Shown here piece by piece: positions 25,320 to 34,129 of a stretch of 64,000 bases of DNA; position 1 is the stretch's first letter; every line of letters starts with the position of its first letter. The DNA is from Variovorax sp. OV700. GTDB taxonomy: Bacteria; Pseudomonadota; Gammaproteobacteria; Burkholderiales; Burkholderiaceae_C. The stretch is taken from contig NZ_FNDR01000002.1 of assembly GCF_900099805.1 (NCBI RefSeq), positions 186,001 through 250,000 on the forward strand, read 5' to 3'. Below the pieces are notes generated by a model, which saw only the letters and a list, made by a program, of their open reading frames with translations, was not told the DNA's origin and made no database searches. Made by a program: the position numbers and the translations under genes.

Positions 25320-26714
25320 TCAGGCGGCCCGCAACGGGAAGAAGACGCTGAAGGTGTTGCCCACGCCGTCGATGTCTTCCTCCAGCGTGATGCGCGCGCC
25401 GTGCAGCGTGGCGATCTCGCTCACGATGGCGAGACCCAGGCCGCTGCCATCCTCCTGCGTGCCAAGCAGGCGGTGAAAGCGCTCGAAGATGCGCGCGCGC
25501 TCCTCCACCGGCACGCTCGGGCCGTCGTCGCTGATCGCCAGGCGGCAGTGGTCGCCGTCGCTGCGGGTCACCCGCACGGTCACGCGGCCGCTCGGCTGGC
25601 TGTAGCGGATCGCGTTGTCGATCAGGTTGTTGATCAGCTCGCGCAGCCGGTCCCGGTCGGCGTTGATCACCAGCGGATGCTCGACGCCTTCGAAGCCCAG
25701 ATCGATGTCGCGCTTGAGCGCCTGCGGCACCCAATCCATGCTGACCTCGAGCGCGTAGGCATTCAGGTCGAGCGGCTGCAGCTGCATGGCGTCGAGCGCG
25801 CCGGGCTCGTTGCGGGCCAGCGAGAGCAGCTGCCGCACCAGGCGCGAGAGCCGGTCGGCGCTGATGTACAGCTGCGCGAGCGAATGGCGCACGCGCTCCG
25901 CGTCGTTCTCCCGCAGCGCCAGCTCGATCTGCGCCTTCAAGCCGCTGACGGGTGTCTTCAGCTGATGGGCGGCGTCGGCCACGAAGCGGCTCTGGAAATC
26001 GAAGGTCCGCCCGAGGCGCGCCATCAGCTCGTTGACTTCATCGACAAGCGGCCGCACCTCGCCCGGAACATCGTGGGTGTCGATGGGGCTCAGGTCCAGG
26101 TGCGACCGGTCGGACACCGCGCGCCGCAGCCGCTGCAGCGGCTCGAGTCCGCGCGAGACGCCGAACCAGACCACGGCCGTGGCCATCACGATCAGGAGCA
26201 GCTGCGGCACCACCACGTTGGCCACCATCTCCCAGGCAAGGCGCGTGCGCTTGTGCAGGGTCTCGGCGACCTGGACCAGGACCTTCGGCGTTGCCGCGTC
26301 GGCGCCCACGGGCATCCAGGCCACCAGCATCCGTACCGGTTCGCCGCGCACGGTGTCGCGGTAGACGCGCGGCTTGCCGGGCTCTCCGCCGCGCTGTGGC
26401 GGTGGCAATTCCGCATCGCCGCCGAGCGTCGCGCCGTCTTCGCCCACGACGCGAAAGAAGAGCAGGTCTTCCTGGTCCAGCAGCAGGATGTTGCTCGCGG
26501 CCTCGGAGAGGTCGAGCCGAGGACGGTTGCCATCGAGCTTCACGTGCAGAACGATCTCGCGTCCGATCTCGTACAGCGCACGGTCGTAGGCCAGATCGGA
26601 AAAACGCAGCGAGTTCCAGTAGGCCGCCCCGGTGTCCAGCACCAGCAGCACCACGAGCGGTCCGAGCAGCCAGGCCAGCAGCTTGCGCCGCAGCCTCGGC
26701 TCAGGTTTCCGCAT
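25320..26714 (-). CDS. two-component sensor histidine kinase, TctE/QseC-like
   Basis: 464 residues. Membrane segment LLAWLLGPLVVLLVLDTGAAYW, a periplasmic 2CSK_N-type sensor (residues about 35-160), second membrane segment, HAMP, the H box FVADAAHQLKTPVSGLKAQ (phospho-acceptor His), N box NNLIDNAIRYSQP and G boxes ISDDGPSVP and GSGLGLAIV. It overlaps its response regulator gene by 14 bp. TctE-type kinases usually sense tricarboxylates or other ligands in the periplasm. Confidence 0.93.
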   Translation of the reverse strand: MRKPEPRLRRKLLAWLLGPLVVLLVLDTGAAYWNSLRFSDLAYDRALYEIGREIVLHVKLDGNRPRLDLSEAASNILLLDQEDLLFFRVVGEDGATLGGDAELPPPQRGGEPGKPRVYRDTVRGEPVRMLVAWMPVGADAATPKVLVQVAETLHKRTRLAWEMVANVVVPQLLLIVMATAVVWFGVSRGLEPLQRLRRAVSDRSHLDLSPIDTHDVPGEVRPLVDEVNELMARLGRTFDFQSRFVADAAHQLKTPVSGLKAQIELALRENDAERVRHSLAQLYISADRLSRLVRQLLSLARNEPGALDAMQLQPLDLNAYALEVSMDWVPQALKRDIDLGFEGVEHPLVINADRDRLRELINNLIDNAIRYSQPSGRVTVRVTRSDGDHCRLAISDDGPSVPVEERARIFERFHRLLGTQEDGSGLGLAIVSEIATLHGARITLEEDIDGVGNTFSVFFPLRAA

Positions 26715-27375
26715 CGCTGCGGTCCATCAGGTAGCCCATGCCGCGCACGGTGCGGATCTCGCATCCGAGCGGCTCCAGCTTCTTGCGCAGCCGGTAGACG
26801 TTGACCTCGATCGCGTTCTCACCCACCTCGTCGCCCCAGCCATAGAGATGATTGACCATCTGCTCTTTGCCCACGACGCGACCCTCGCGCATCATGAGCA
26901 GCTCGAGCACGGCGAGTTCGCGCGGCGACAGGTCCAGCGGCCGCTTGTCGTAGAACACGCGGCGGCCCACCGTGTCGAAGCGCAGCCGGCCGTGTTCGAG
27001 AAAAGGCGTGGAGTTGGTACTGCGGCGCAGCAGCGCACGCACGCGCGCTTCGAGCTCCGGCAGGTCGAAAGGCTTGGCCAGGTAGTCGTCGGCGCCCAGG
27101 TCAAGTCCGCGCACGCGGTCCTGGAGTGTGTCGAAGGCCGTCAGCATCAGCACCGGCATCGTCGACTTGCGCGCGCGCAGCCGGCGCAGCACGTCGAGGC
27201 CGCTGAGCTTGGGCAGGCCGATGTCGAGAATCGCGAGGTCGTAGATGCCGAGCGCGAGCGCATGGTCGGCCTCTTCACCGGTGGACACGATGTCCACGGC
27301 GTGGGCGGACTGCACCAGCGCACGCGAGAGCGCGTCCGCCAGTACCTTGTCGTCCTCTACAAGCAATATACGCAT
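26701..27375 (-). CDS. OmpR-family response regulator, TctD/QseB-like
   Basis: 224 residues. The receiver domain has LLVEDDK (acidic pocket), YDLAILDIGLP (phospho-acceptor Asp), LMLTAFD and DYLAKPFDLPELEARV. The C-terminal winged helix ends IEVNVYRLRKKLEPLGCEIRTVRGMGY. The ATG at 27373-27375 (MRILLVEDDK) is preferred over upstream extensions. It is paired with the overlapping kinase. The hexamer array upstream of terC is a candidate target site. Confidence 0.94.
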   Translation of the reverse strand: MRILLVEDDKVLADALSRALVQSAHAVDIVSTGEEADHALALGIYDLAILDIGLPKLSGLDVLRRLRARKSTMPVLMLTAFDTLQDRVRGLDLGADDYLAKPFDLPELEARVRALLRRSTNSTPFLEHGRLRFDTVGRRVFYDKRPLDLSPRELAVLELLMMREGRVVGKEQMVNHLYGWGDEVGENAIEVNVYRLRKKLEPLGCEIRTVRGMGYLMDRSDAET

Positions 27376-27591
27376 TGGTTCGCACCCGCCCTTGTGCAAC
27401 GAATATGCTAACCGCAATGCCCTTGGGGGAGATGGCGGCGACCGGAACCACCGGCGGCCCTTCGAGGCGTGCGTGCCGCATCGATCGCGATGCAACCCAC
27501 AGGGCCCCGCGCAACAAAAGCGCAAAACGCCGAAATCCGCCGGCAACATCACGGCTCGAAGCTCCAGGCTCAACCCACCCATGGAGCCACA

Positions 27592-28581
27592 GTGTCAATC
27601 CACGATCCCCGCCATACAAAGAGCAACAACAGTGCTGTCGCAACGCCGGCCCATGGCCATCGCCTGGCCGATGACCTCCCGCTGATCTCGGCGCAGCTTC
27701 TGGAGCGCCGCAAGGCGCTGGCCTGGCTGGGTTCCAGTGCCGCCGGCTCGGCGCTCCTGCTGGCCGGCTGCGGCGGCGGCGGCTCCGACGGGAGCAGCCT
27801 CGCGGGCTTGGCGACCACAGCCACGACCGGGACGAGTTCGACGAGCACCACGGCATCGGCGAGCGGAACGAGTTCCTCCACGTCGAGTTCGAGCAGCTCC
27901 ACGACCACCAGCAGCTCCAGCAGCAACTGCACCGCCCTGCCCGGCGAGACCTCGGGGCCCTACCCGGCCGACGGCACCAACACCTCGTCCGGCGCCACGT
28001 CAGACGTGCTGACTGCCAGCGGCATCGTCCGCAGCGACATCCGCAGCAGCTTCATCAGCTCGACGACGCAGGCACCCGGCGTGCTGACGACGCTCACGCT
28101 CACGCTGGTCAACACCAACTCGAGCTGCGCCCCACTGTCGGGCTACGCGATCTACCTTTGGCACTGCGACCAGGGCGGCAGCTACTCGCTGTATTCGGCG
28201 CCGACCGAAAGCTACCTGCGAGGGGTGCAGGTGACCGACAGCAACGGCCAGGTCACTTTCACGACGATCTTTCCCGGCTGTTATTCGGGCCGCTGGCCCC
28301 ACATGCATTTCGAGGTCTTCGCGAGCCTCGCCACCGCCACCACCGGCAAGAATTCCGTTCTGACCTCGCAACTGGCAATGCCGAGTGCTGCTTGCAGTGC
28401 GGTGTACCCCTACGCTTCGGGCTACACCCAGAGCGTGGCCAACTTCGCGGCCATCACGCTTGCGAGCGACAACGTGTTCGGCGACAACACCGCGGCACAG
28501 ATCGCCGCCATGACGCTCGCGATGAGTGGCAGCGCAACGGCTGGCTACACCGCCACGGCGACGATCGGCATCGCGCGCTAG
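27592..28581 (+). CDS. exported intradiol ring-cleavage dioxygenase-like protein
   Basis: About 329 residues from a GTG with GGAG upstream. ERRKALAWLGSSAAG...LLLAGCGGGG is a double-arginine signal with a lipobox, followed by a Ser/Thr linker and then the dioxygenase fold: GETSGPYPADG, SGYAIYLWHCDQGGSYSLYS, SYLRGVQVTD and FPGCYSGRWPHMHFEV. The tyrosines and HMH correspond to the Tyr/Tyr/His/His iron ligands of intradiol dioxygenases. It lacks the helical dimerisation domain of cytoplasmic catechol dioxygenases. Location outside the inner membrane is inferred; the substrate is unknown. A strong terminator follows. Confidence 0.87.
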   Translation: MSIHDPRHTKSNNSAVATPAHGHRLADDLPLISAQLLERRKALAWLGSSAAGSALLLAGCGGGGSDGSSLAGLATTATTGTSSTSTTASASGTSSSTSSSSSSTTTSSSSSNCTALPGETSGPYPADGTNTSSGATSDVLTASGIVRSDIRSSFISSTTQAPGVLTTLTLTLVNTNSSCAPLSGYAIYLWHCDQGGSYSLYSAPTESYLRGVQVTDSNGQVTFTTIFPGCYSGRWPHMHFEVFASLATATTGKNSVLTSQLAMPSAACSAVYPYASGYTQSVANFAAITLASDNVFGDNTAAQIAAMTLAMSGSATAGYTATATIGIAR

Positions 28582-28670
28582 CTTGGCCGGCTAGGCCCGC
28601 GTCGCCCCGCGCCAACAGCGCGGGCGTACGCGGCTGCAGCGCAACGGCCACCGAAGGCGGCCTGGGGTAA

Positions 28671-28704
28671 GGCCAGCGGCACATGCGGCCGCTGGCCATT
28701 TTTT
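28671..28704 (+). terminator. rho-independent terminator after the dioxygenase gene
   Basis: A perfect 10-bp stem GGCCAGCGGC / GCCGCTGGCC (28671-28680 and 28688-28697) with a 7-base loop is followed by ATTTTTT. It ends the rightward dioxygenase transcript 90 bp after the stop codon. Confidence 0.9.
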
Positions 28705-28719
28705 CTCCTCTTTCGAGGC

Positions 28720-28926
28720 TCACACTTCCCGATTGAAGGCGTCACGGTCTCGTGGACCGGTGCGAAGCTGCGTCGCCTGCGGCAGTTCGTGCGCCAGGTT
28801 GCATCGGCGAGTGAGCAGCGCGAGGTGCTTCGCGTCCCAGGCGAAGAACATCGCAACCAGGAACGCATCGACCACGCTCAGCGCCATCAAGGTGCGCCAG
28901 TCCCACAGCAAGTCGAAGAGGGTCAT
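28720..28926 (-). CDS. small hypothetical membrane protein (68 aa)
   Basis: Not recognised. From the ATG at 28924-28926 it reads MTLFDLLWDWRTLMALSVVDAFLVAMFFAWDA, giving one hydrophobic segment (residues about 13-32), then a basic soluble tail. It is convergent with the dioxygenase gene. Composition and the membrane segment support a real protein, but no function can be assigned. Confidence 0.45.
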   Translation of the reverse strand: MTLFDLLWDWRTLMALSVVDAFLVAMFFAWDAKHLALLTRRCNLAHELPQATQLRTGPRDRDAFNREV

Positions 28927-29029
28927 GAATCGATAGAGATGATGAATGCGAAGCCCCGAGCTTGAGGCTGCCTCATTGCGCACCGATTTCACCGTGTTGC
29001 GGCGCTTTGCCGCGGCCCGGCCGCTGATC

Positions 29030-29809
29030 TCAGGCCGCGGGCGTGTGCGTGACGGCCGGCATGAACATGTAGCCCTCGTTGCGCACGGTGCGGATCAGCT
29101 CGGCCTTCACCTCGCCCGATGCCAGCTTGCGCCGCAGGCGGCTGATCTGCACGTCGATGGCGCGGTCGTACGAGTCGTTGTCCGCGCCGAGCGCGTACTG
29201 CACCAATTGGTCCCTGGTCAGCACGCGCCGCGGGTGCTGGACCAGCGCGCGCAGCAGACGGAACTCGCCGTCGGAGAGGTCCACCAGCCGGCCGGTGGGG
29301 TCGTGCAACAGCCGGGTTTCCAGGTCGATGCACCAGCCCGCGAAGTACAGCAGCGTGGCCGGCGCCTCGCGCGCGGCATCGGGCGCCTGGGCAGGCCTGG
29401 ACGCCGCCGCATTGGCGGTGCGGCGCAGCACGGTGCGAATGCGCGCCAGCAGTTCGCGCGGGTTGCAGGGCTTGGCCAGATAGTCTTCCGCGCCGATTTC
29501 CAGGCCCACGATGCGGTCGATGTCAGTGCCCACGGCCGACAGCATGATCACCGGCGGCCCGCCGATCTTCTGCAGTTCGCGCAGTGCGCTCAGTCCGTCT
29601 TCGCCGGGCATCATCACATCGAGCACGACGAGCGCGTAGTCGGCCTGCGCGAGCCGCTCGCGCATCTGCGCGGGATCGCTGGCGCCGTCGACCTGGAGGC
29701 CGTGCTTCTCCAGGAAGGACGCCACCAGGCTGCGGATGCCGGCGTCGTCGTCGACGATGAGGATGCGGGTGGTCAGGTTCACGGTGCGGCGAATCGGGTA
29801 GCGGATCAT
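29030..29809 (-). CDS. OmpR-family response regulator
   Basis: About 259 residues. The receiver has ILIVDDDAGIRSLV, YALVVLDVMMPGEDGL (phospho-acceptor Asp), VIMLSAVGTD and DYLAKPCNPRELLARI. The winged helix ends IDVQISRLRRKLASGEVKAELIRTVRNEGYMF. A linker of about 40 residues rich in Ala and Pro lies between the domains. Either the ATG at 29809 or the GTG at 29782 may start it. It is divergent from the kinase at 29971 and is its likely partner. Confidence 0.92.
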   Translation of the reverse strand: MIRYPIRRTVNLTTRILIVDDDAGIRSLVASFLEKHGLQVDGASDPAQMRERLAQADYALVVLDVMMPGEDGLSALRELQKIGGPPVIMLSAVGTDIDRIVGLEIGAEDYLAKPCNPRELLARIRTVLRRTANAAASRPAQAPDAAREAPATLLYFAGWCIDLETRLLHDPTGRLVDLSDGEFRLLRALVQHPRRVLTRDQLVQYALGADNDSYDRAIDVQISRLRRKLASGEVKAELIRTVRNEGYMFMPAVTHTPAA

Positions 29810-29970
29810 AGGCCCGGTGCCGGTACTGCCCGCCGCCCCGGCTGCAATGAAATGAACTGCAATATCGTGAAATCGGGCTGCAACAACCGGTCCGCAGACT
29901 CGCGCACCAAAAGCACGGATGGCACCCCGCCCGGCGTGACATCGCCTCCGGCCCGTGCCAGCATCAGCCC

Positions 29971-32196
29971 ATGAACCCCCAAGGAACCGCACGCCGTTGG
30001 TCGGGCCCGCCGCTCGCGCTGCAGATCATGGCGCTGCTGCTGGGCGGACTGGTCGTGGCGCAGGGCGTGACGCTCGCACTGACCATGCTGCTGCCGCCCG
30101 AGCCGCAGCGCCAATGGGAGCTGGGCGACATCGCGCGTGTACTTTCGGGAAAGAACGCGGAAGGCCGCAATGCGCACCTGTTGCAGCGCTCGCTGCAGGC
30201 GCGCGCGCCTGAGCCCCAGGGGCAGGGCTGGCTGACCTCCGAGCGCTCGCGGCGCGACCTGGCACGCCTGATAGAACGGGACGAGGCCGAGGTGCGGCTG
30301 TACTTCTTCACCCCGCTGCCGTTCGCAGGTACCACGGGCGCCGTCGCCGCCGCGCCGACGCAAGCCGCGCCGCAGGCGGCCGCACGCCAGATCGCCACGA
30401 CCTTCGGCCCCACGGGCTTTCAGCGGGTGCAGGCCGGTGGCGGGCCTGGAGGGCCCTCGACGCCTGGGGGGCCCGGCGGCCCTGGAGCCCCCGGCGGATC
30501 CGGATTCCGAGGAAGCCCGGGTGGGTTCGGCGGCGGTTTCGGCGTGGGACGCGGCTCGGGGGGCAGCGTGGGTGGCTCTGCGCAGCAGCCGGCGGCCGGC
30601 GGCGCAGCCGGTCCTCCGCCAGGCGACGCACCCGGCGCCGCGACGAGCACGCCCGCCACTGCGCCGGGCGCGGGGTTCGTGGGTGCGGGCTCCCTGGGCA
30701 GTCCGACGGCTCCGCCGCCGGCAGGCATTGGCGGTCCGGACGGCACCGGTGCCGCGACGTTGTCACCCGGACCATCTGCGCCACCCGGGGCCACCGGAGC
30801 GCCGAACTTCGCCCCCCCGGGCGCCGCCGCGCCCCAGGCGCCGTTGCCTGCGGCGCCGCCTCCCGGCATGCCCGGCCAGCCAGTTGGCCCCGGCATCCTG
30901 TCGGCACCCGTCACACCGCCAAGCCTTCCGCTGGATACCGAACGTCCGCTGCCACGCAGGGCACCTGCAACGGCTGAAGCACCGACCATGCGCGCCCCCG
31001 AAGCGCCGCCACCACGCACCGAGCCCACGCGCCCGGCGCCGCCCAGCACTGCGCCGGCGAACGCCGCGCCGCCGCGCGCGGACGTCGAGGCGCCACGAGA
31101 GTCCAGAAGCGCCGGCAGACCCCCGACCCCGCCGCCAGGCGACGCAACCACCGGGCCGGCCACGGACACGGCGCGCCCCGCCGCGCGCGGTCTGTTCGGC
31201 CTGGCGCCGGCACCGTTCGTGGAGGGCGACTTCATCGCGGCAGTCCATACGCGCGAAGGCAGCTGGATGGTGGTGCAGCCTGTGCCCGAGTCCTTCCCGA
31301 ACGCATGGCAGCGCCGCGTGCTGCTGTGGTTCCTCATTGCGGCAGCCATCGTGGTGCCCGTGGGCTGGCTGTTCTCGCGCCGGCTGGTGCGTCCCATTGC
31401 CGGCTTCGCGCGCGCGGCCGATCAATTGGGCCGCGATCCGGTGGCGCCGGTGCTGGCGCTCGATGGTCCGGCGGAGATCGGACGCGCGGCGCAGGCCTTC
31501 AACCGCATGCAGGCGCGGCTGCGCAGCTTCGTCGACGACCGCACCGTAATGATCGGCGCCATCAGCCACGACCTGCGCACGCCCCTCACGCGGCTGCGCT
31601 TTCGCATCGAGGACGCACCCGACGACATTCGCGCCGGCATGCTCGACGACGTACAAGAGATGGAGCAGATGATCGGCTCCGTGCTCAGCTTCATCCGCGA
31701 TGCCTCGGTGGTCAGCGCGCGCGAGCGCATGGACTTCGCAAGCCTGGTGGAGGACGTGGTCGAGCAGGCGGTGTTCGTCGGCAAGGACGTGCAGCTGCAG
31801 CGCATGGAAAAAGCACCGGTGGAGGTCGATGTGATCGGAATGCGCCGTGTCCTCGACAACCTGATCGAGAACGCCGTCAAGTACGGGCACCAGGCGTGTG
31901 TGCGCCTCTTCACCGACGGGCCCGATGCCGTGGTGGAAATCGGCGATCGCGGGCCGGGACTGCCCGCCAGCGAACTCGAGCTGGTGTTCAAGCCGTTCTA
32001 TCGCACCGCGCAGGCCCGCGCCTCGCACGCCACGGGCAGCGGACTCGGGCTGGCCGTGTGCCGCTCGATCGCGCGCGCCCACGGCGGCGACGTCGTGCTC
32101 AAGCCCGGCGGCTCGCACGGGCTTCTGGCCCAGGTTCGCGTCCCGCTGGCGCTGGAAGTGCAGCGGCTGACACTGCAGGTGTCCGGCGCGCACTGA
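29971..32196 (+). CDS. sensor histidine kinase with a very large Gly/Pro-rich periplasmic insert
   Basis: 741 residues. Membrane segment 1 (LALQIMALLLGGLVVAQ) is followed by about 100 residues of ordinary periplasmic sequence, then a Gly/Pro/Ala-rich stretch (residues about 150-408, with GGPGGPGAPGG-like runs). Next come FVEGDFIAAVHTREGSWMVVQ, membrane segment 2 (LLWFLIAAAIVVPVGWLF), HAMP, the H box MIGAISHDLRTPLTRLRF, N box DNLIENAVKYG and G boxes GDRGPGLP and GSGLGLAVCRSIARAHGG. All kinase motifs are intact. The kinase resembles EnvZ/RstB types, but the insert is far outside family size. It is divergent from the response regulator at 29030. Confidence 0.9.
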   Translation: MNPQGTARRWSGPPLALQIMALLLGGLVVAQGVTLALTMLLPPEPQRQWELGDIARVLSGKNAEGRNAHLLQRSLQARAPEPQGQGWLTSERSRRDLARLIERDEAEVRLYFFTPLPFAGTTGAVAAAPTQAAPQAAARQIATTFGPTGFQRVQAGGGPGGPSTPGGPGGPGAPGGSGFRGSPGGFGGGFGVGRGSGGSVGGSAQQPAAGGAAGPPPGDAPGAATSTPATAPGAGFVGAGSLGSPTAPPPAGIGGPDGTGAATLSPGPSAPPGATGAPNFAPPGAAAPQAPLPAAPPPGMPGQPVGPGILSAPVTPPSLPLDTERPLPRRAPATAEAPTMRAPEAPPPRTEPTRPAPPSTAPANAAPPRADVEAPRESRSAGRPPTPPPGDATTGPATDTARPAARGLFGLAPAPFVEGDFIAAVHTREGSWMVVQPVPESFPNAWQRRVLLWFLIAAAIVVPVGWLFSRRLVRPIAGFARAADQLGRDPVAPVLALDGPAEIGRAAQAFNRMQARLRSFVDDRTVMIGAISHDLRTPLTRLRFRIEDAPDDIRAGMLDDVQEMEQMIGSVLSFIRDASVVSARERMDFASLVEDVVEQAVFVGKDVQLQRMEKAPVEVDVIGMRRVLDNLIENAVKYGHQACVRLFTDGPDAVVEIGDRGPGLPASELELVFKPFYRTAQARASHATGSGLGLAVCRSIARAHGGDVVLKPGGSHGLLAQVRVPLALEVQRLTLQVSGAH

Positions 32197-32381
32197 GCCG
32201 CGTGCGCGGTGAGCCGTGCGGCCGGCCCGGATACTTCGGCTGCGGAACGCCTCAACTTCAGCAGGTCGGGGCCTGGTGTCCTGCGCGCCCTAGGACTTTC
32301 GCCCGCTGCGCGGTTGAAGCGCAGTACCCAACAACGTCGCGCCTCTTATCCCTCGCGGATGTGGTGCTCACCGGCTGGTTT
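32197..32381. other. left flank of the insertion sequence, no gene recognised
   Basis: Between the kinase stop and the insertion sequence I see no ribosome binding site or family motif. A rightward open frame reads up to the element edge (...LLSLADVVLTGWF) and could be the interrupted end of something, but it has no recognisable domain. Confidence 0.3.
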
Positions 32382-32404
32382 GGGCCGAGGCTGTGTAGAA
32401 ACGC
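32382..32404 (+). repeat. left terminal inverted repeat of the IS1182-family element
   Basis: The sequence begins GGGCCGAGGCTGTGTAGAAA and matches the reverse complement of the right end at all but two of 23 positions. Confidence 0.88.
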
Positions 32405-32522
32405 GCCGCATTGCCACGCCGAAGGCGGCTGACTCGCCGAACTTATCCAGTGCTCTGGTGCTCAGAACTCGCATTTCGAGGCCTCGTGACGCTCCTTGTG
32501 CACGCGTCAGATACACAGGGAC

Positions 32523-33974
32523 TCATGCCCCCGCCAGCCGCATTGCCTTCATCGTTTCTGCAATACCCAGCACTCTCATCACCCGCTTGAGGTTGTAAGC
32601 CAACACGTGGAGACTCATTTCTGTGCCGACGTGCTCGATGGTCTTCATCAAGAAGTGCGTCGAACCCATCCAGTGCTTTAGCGTCCCGAAGACATGTTCA
32701 ATCGTGGATCTTCGCAGCGTCATGGCGTCGAGTTTTCGATCCAGCCGTTGCTGCACGCGTTCGAGCACTGCTTCGTGCTCCCAGCGGCGGATACGTCGAT
32801 AGTCGCCCGGCGTGCACTGCGCCTTCATTGCGCACCGCGGGCATGCACTGCTCCAGTACAGATGCGCATTGAGATCGCTCTTTCTTTCATACGTGCTGAA
32901 TCTGTATATCGCACGCTCGCCTGCTGGGCATTGGTACTCGTCGTCCTTGGCGATATAGATGAAGTCTGACTTGTCGAATCGCCCCTCGGACTTGGCATTT
33001 GATGTCATCGGCTTCGGCACGTAGGCCGTGATGCCAGCATCCTCGCAACGCTTGAGCTCGGTGCCGTTGAAGTAGCCGCGATCGGCAAACACCTTCAGCT
33101 TGCTCTTGCCAATCGCCTCGCGGGCAGCCACTGCCATCTTGCTCAGCTGTGCTCTGTCGTGGCCGATGTTGGTGACCTCGTGGGCAATGATCAGGTGATG
33201 CTTGCGATCAACCGCCGTCTGGACGTTGTAGCCCACCAACCCGGTGCTCTTGCCCTGCTGAAGCATCGAACGTGCATCGGGATCTGTCAGCGAGCGCTGT
33301 TGACCTGGTTCGTTCTTCAACTCCTCTTTGGTCTCGTCCAACTGACGCATCTGATCGCGCAGCTTCCGAATCTTCTCCTGCAGGCGATCGGTCTTCGCTT
33401 CGATCTCTGCTGGCTGGGTGCGATCCGCCGTCTCTAGGGCGTCCAAGTAGCGCTTGATGCTCTGCTCAATCTGTTCCTTACGGGCGTCGATCTTCCCGGG
33501 TGAGAAATTGCGGTCTCGACTGTTTACCGCCTTGAACTTGCTGCCGTCGATCGCTACCACGCCTTGTGAGAAGAGCTTGAGCTGCCGGCACAGTACGATG
33601 AACTTCCGGCACACGTTCCGGATGCCATCACCATTGCTGCGCCTAAAGTCAGCGATGGTTTTGAAGTCCGGTGCAAGCCTGCCGGTAAGCCACATCAGTT
33701 CGACATTGCGTTGGGCTTCACGCTCCAGGCGACGACTCGACTGGATGCGGTTGAGGTATCCGTAGATGTAGAGCTTCAGCAGGACCGAAGGGTGATACGA
33801 GGGTCGGCCGGTCGCCGCCGGATCCGCGCCTTCGAAGCCCAAGGCATGTAGATCCAACTCTTCGACAAAGGCATCGACGACTCGCACCGGGTTGTCCTCA
33901 CCGATATAGTGGTCGAGGCACTCGGGCAGCAGCGTGACCTGTTGTCGGTCGTCCCCTTCGATGAATCGCTTCAT
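32523..33974 (-). CDS. IS1182-family transposase
   Basis: 483 residues. The N-terminal DUF772-like part (HYIGEDNPVRVVDAFVEEL, GRPSYHPSVLLKLYIYGYL) and the DDE part (VVAIDGSKFKAVNSRDRN; VFADRGYFNG; STIEHVFGTLKHWMG) contain the expected Asp, Asp and Glu residues. A coiled region lies at residues about 165-215. CPRCAMKAQCTPGD is the cysteine cluster common in this family. The ATG at 33974 is preferred to the TTG at 33989. No frameshift is evident. Confidence 0.95.
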   Translation of the reverse strand: MKRFIEGDDRQQVTLLPECLDHYIGEDNPVRVVDAFVEELDLHALGFEGADPAATGRPSYHPSVLLKLYIYGYLNRIQSSRRLEREAQRNVELMWLTGRLAPDFKTIADFRRSNGDGIRNVCRKFIVLCRQLKLFSQGVVAIDGSKFKAVNSRDRNFSPGKIDARKEQIEQSIKRYLDALETADRTQPAEIEAKTDRLQEKIRKLRDQMRQLDETKEELKNEPGQQRSLTDPDARSMLQQGKSTGLVGYNVQTAVDRKHHLIIAHEVTNIGHDRAQLSKMAVAAREAIGKSKLKVFADRGYFNGTELKRCEDAGITAYVPKPMTSNAKSEGRFDKSDFIYIAKDDEYQCPAGERAIYRFSTYERKSDLNAHLYWSSACPRCAMKAQCTPGDYRRIRRWEHEAVLERVQQRLDRKLDAMTLRRSTIEHVFGTLKHWMGSTHFLMKTIEHVGTEMSLHVLAYNLKRVMRVLGIAETMKAMRLAGA

Positions 33975-34030
33975 GGCCACCTCGCTCAAACGGGTTGGCA
34001 GATTTTATTTTGAGTGAGACGATCGACGAA

Positions 34031-34053
34031 GCGTTTTCACACAGCCTCGGCCC
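34031..34053 (-). repeat. right terminal inverted repeat of the IS1182-family element
   Basis: The plus strand reads GCGTTTTCACACAGCCTCGG then CCC, the reverse complement of the left end with two differences. Confidence 0.88.
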
Positions 34054-34129
34054 GTTGCCGACCTTCGCTTTGCTCCGAAGGAGACCTTGGCCAAGGAGAT
34101 CGTGCTCGACAAGCGCGCTGCCGACGATC

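Larger units (their letters stand above)
32382..34053 (-). mobile_element. IS1182-family insertion sequence (about 1.67 kb, intact)
   Basis: The element is bounded by near-identical 23-bp terminal inverted repeats at 32382-32404 and 34031-34053 and contains one full-length transposase. No clear target-site duplication is visible (flanks GTTT and GTTG). The complete gene and well-matched ends suggest a recent, possibly active copy. Confidence 0.9.

Noticed and set aside
30437..31549. A second rightward frame inside the kinase's Gly/Pro-rich insert
   Set aside because: It is an Arg/Pro-rich frame-shadow; the kinase frame carries all domain motifs on both sides.
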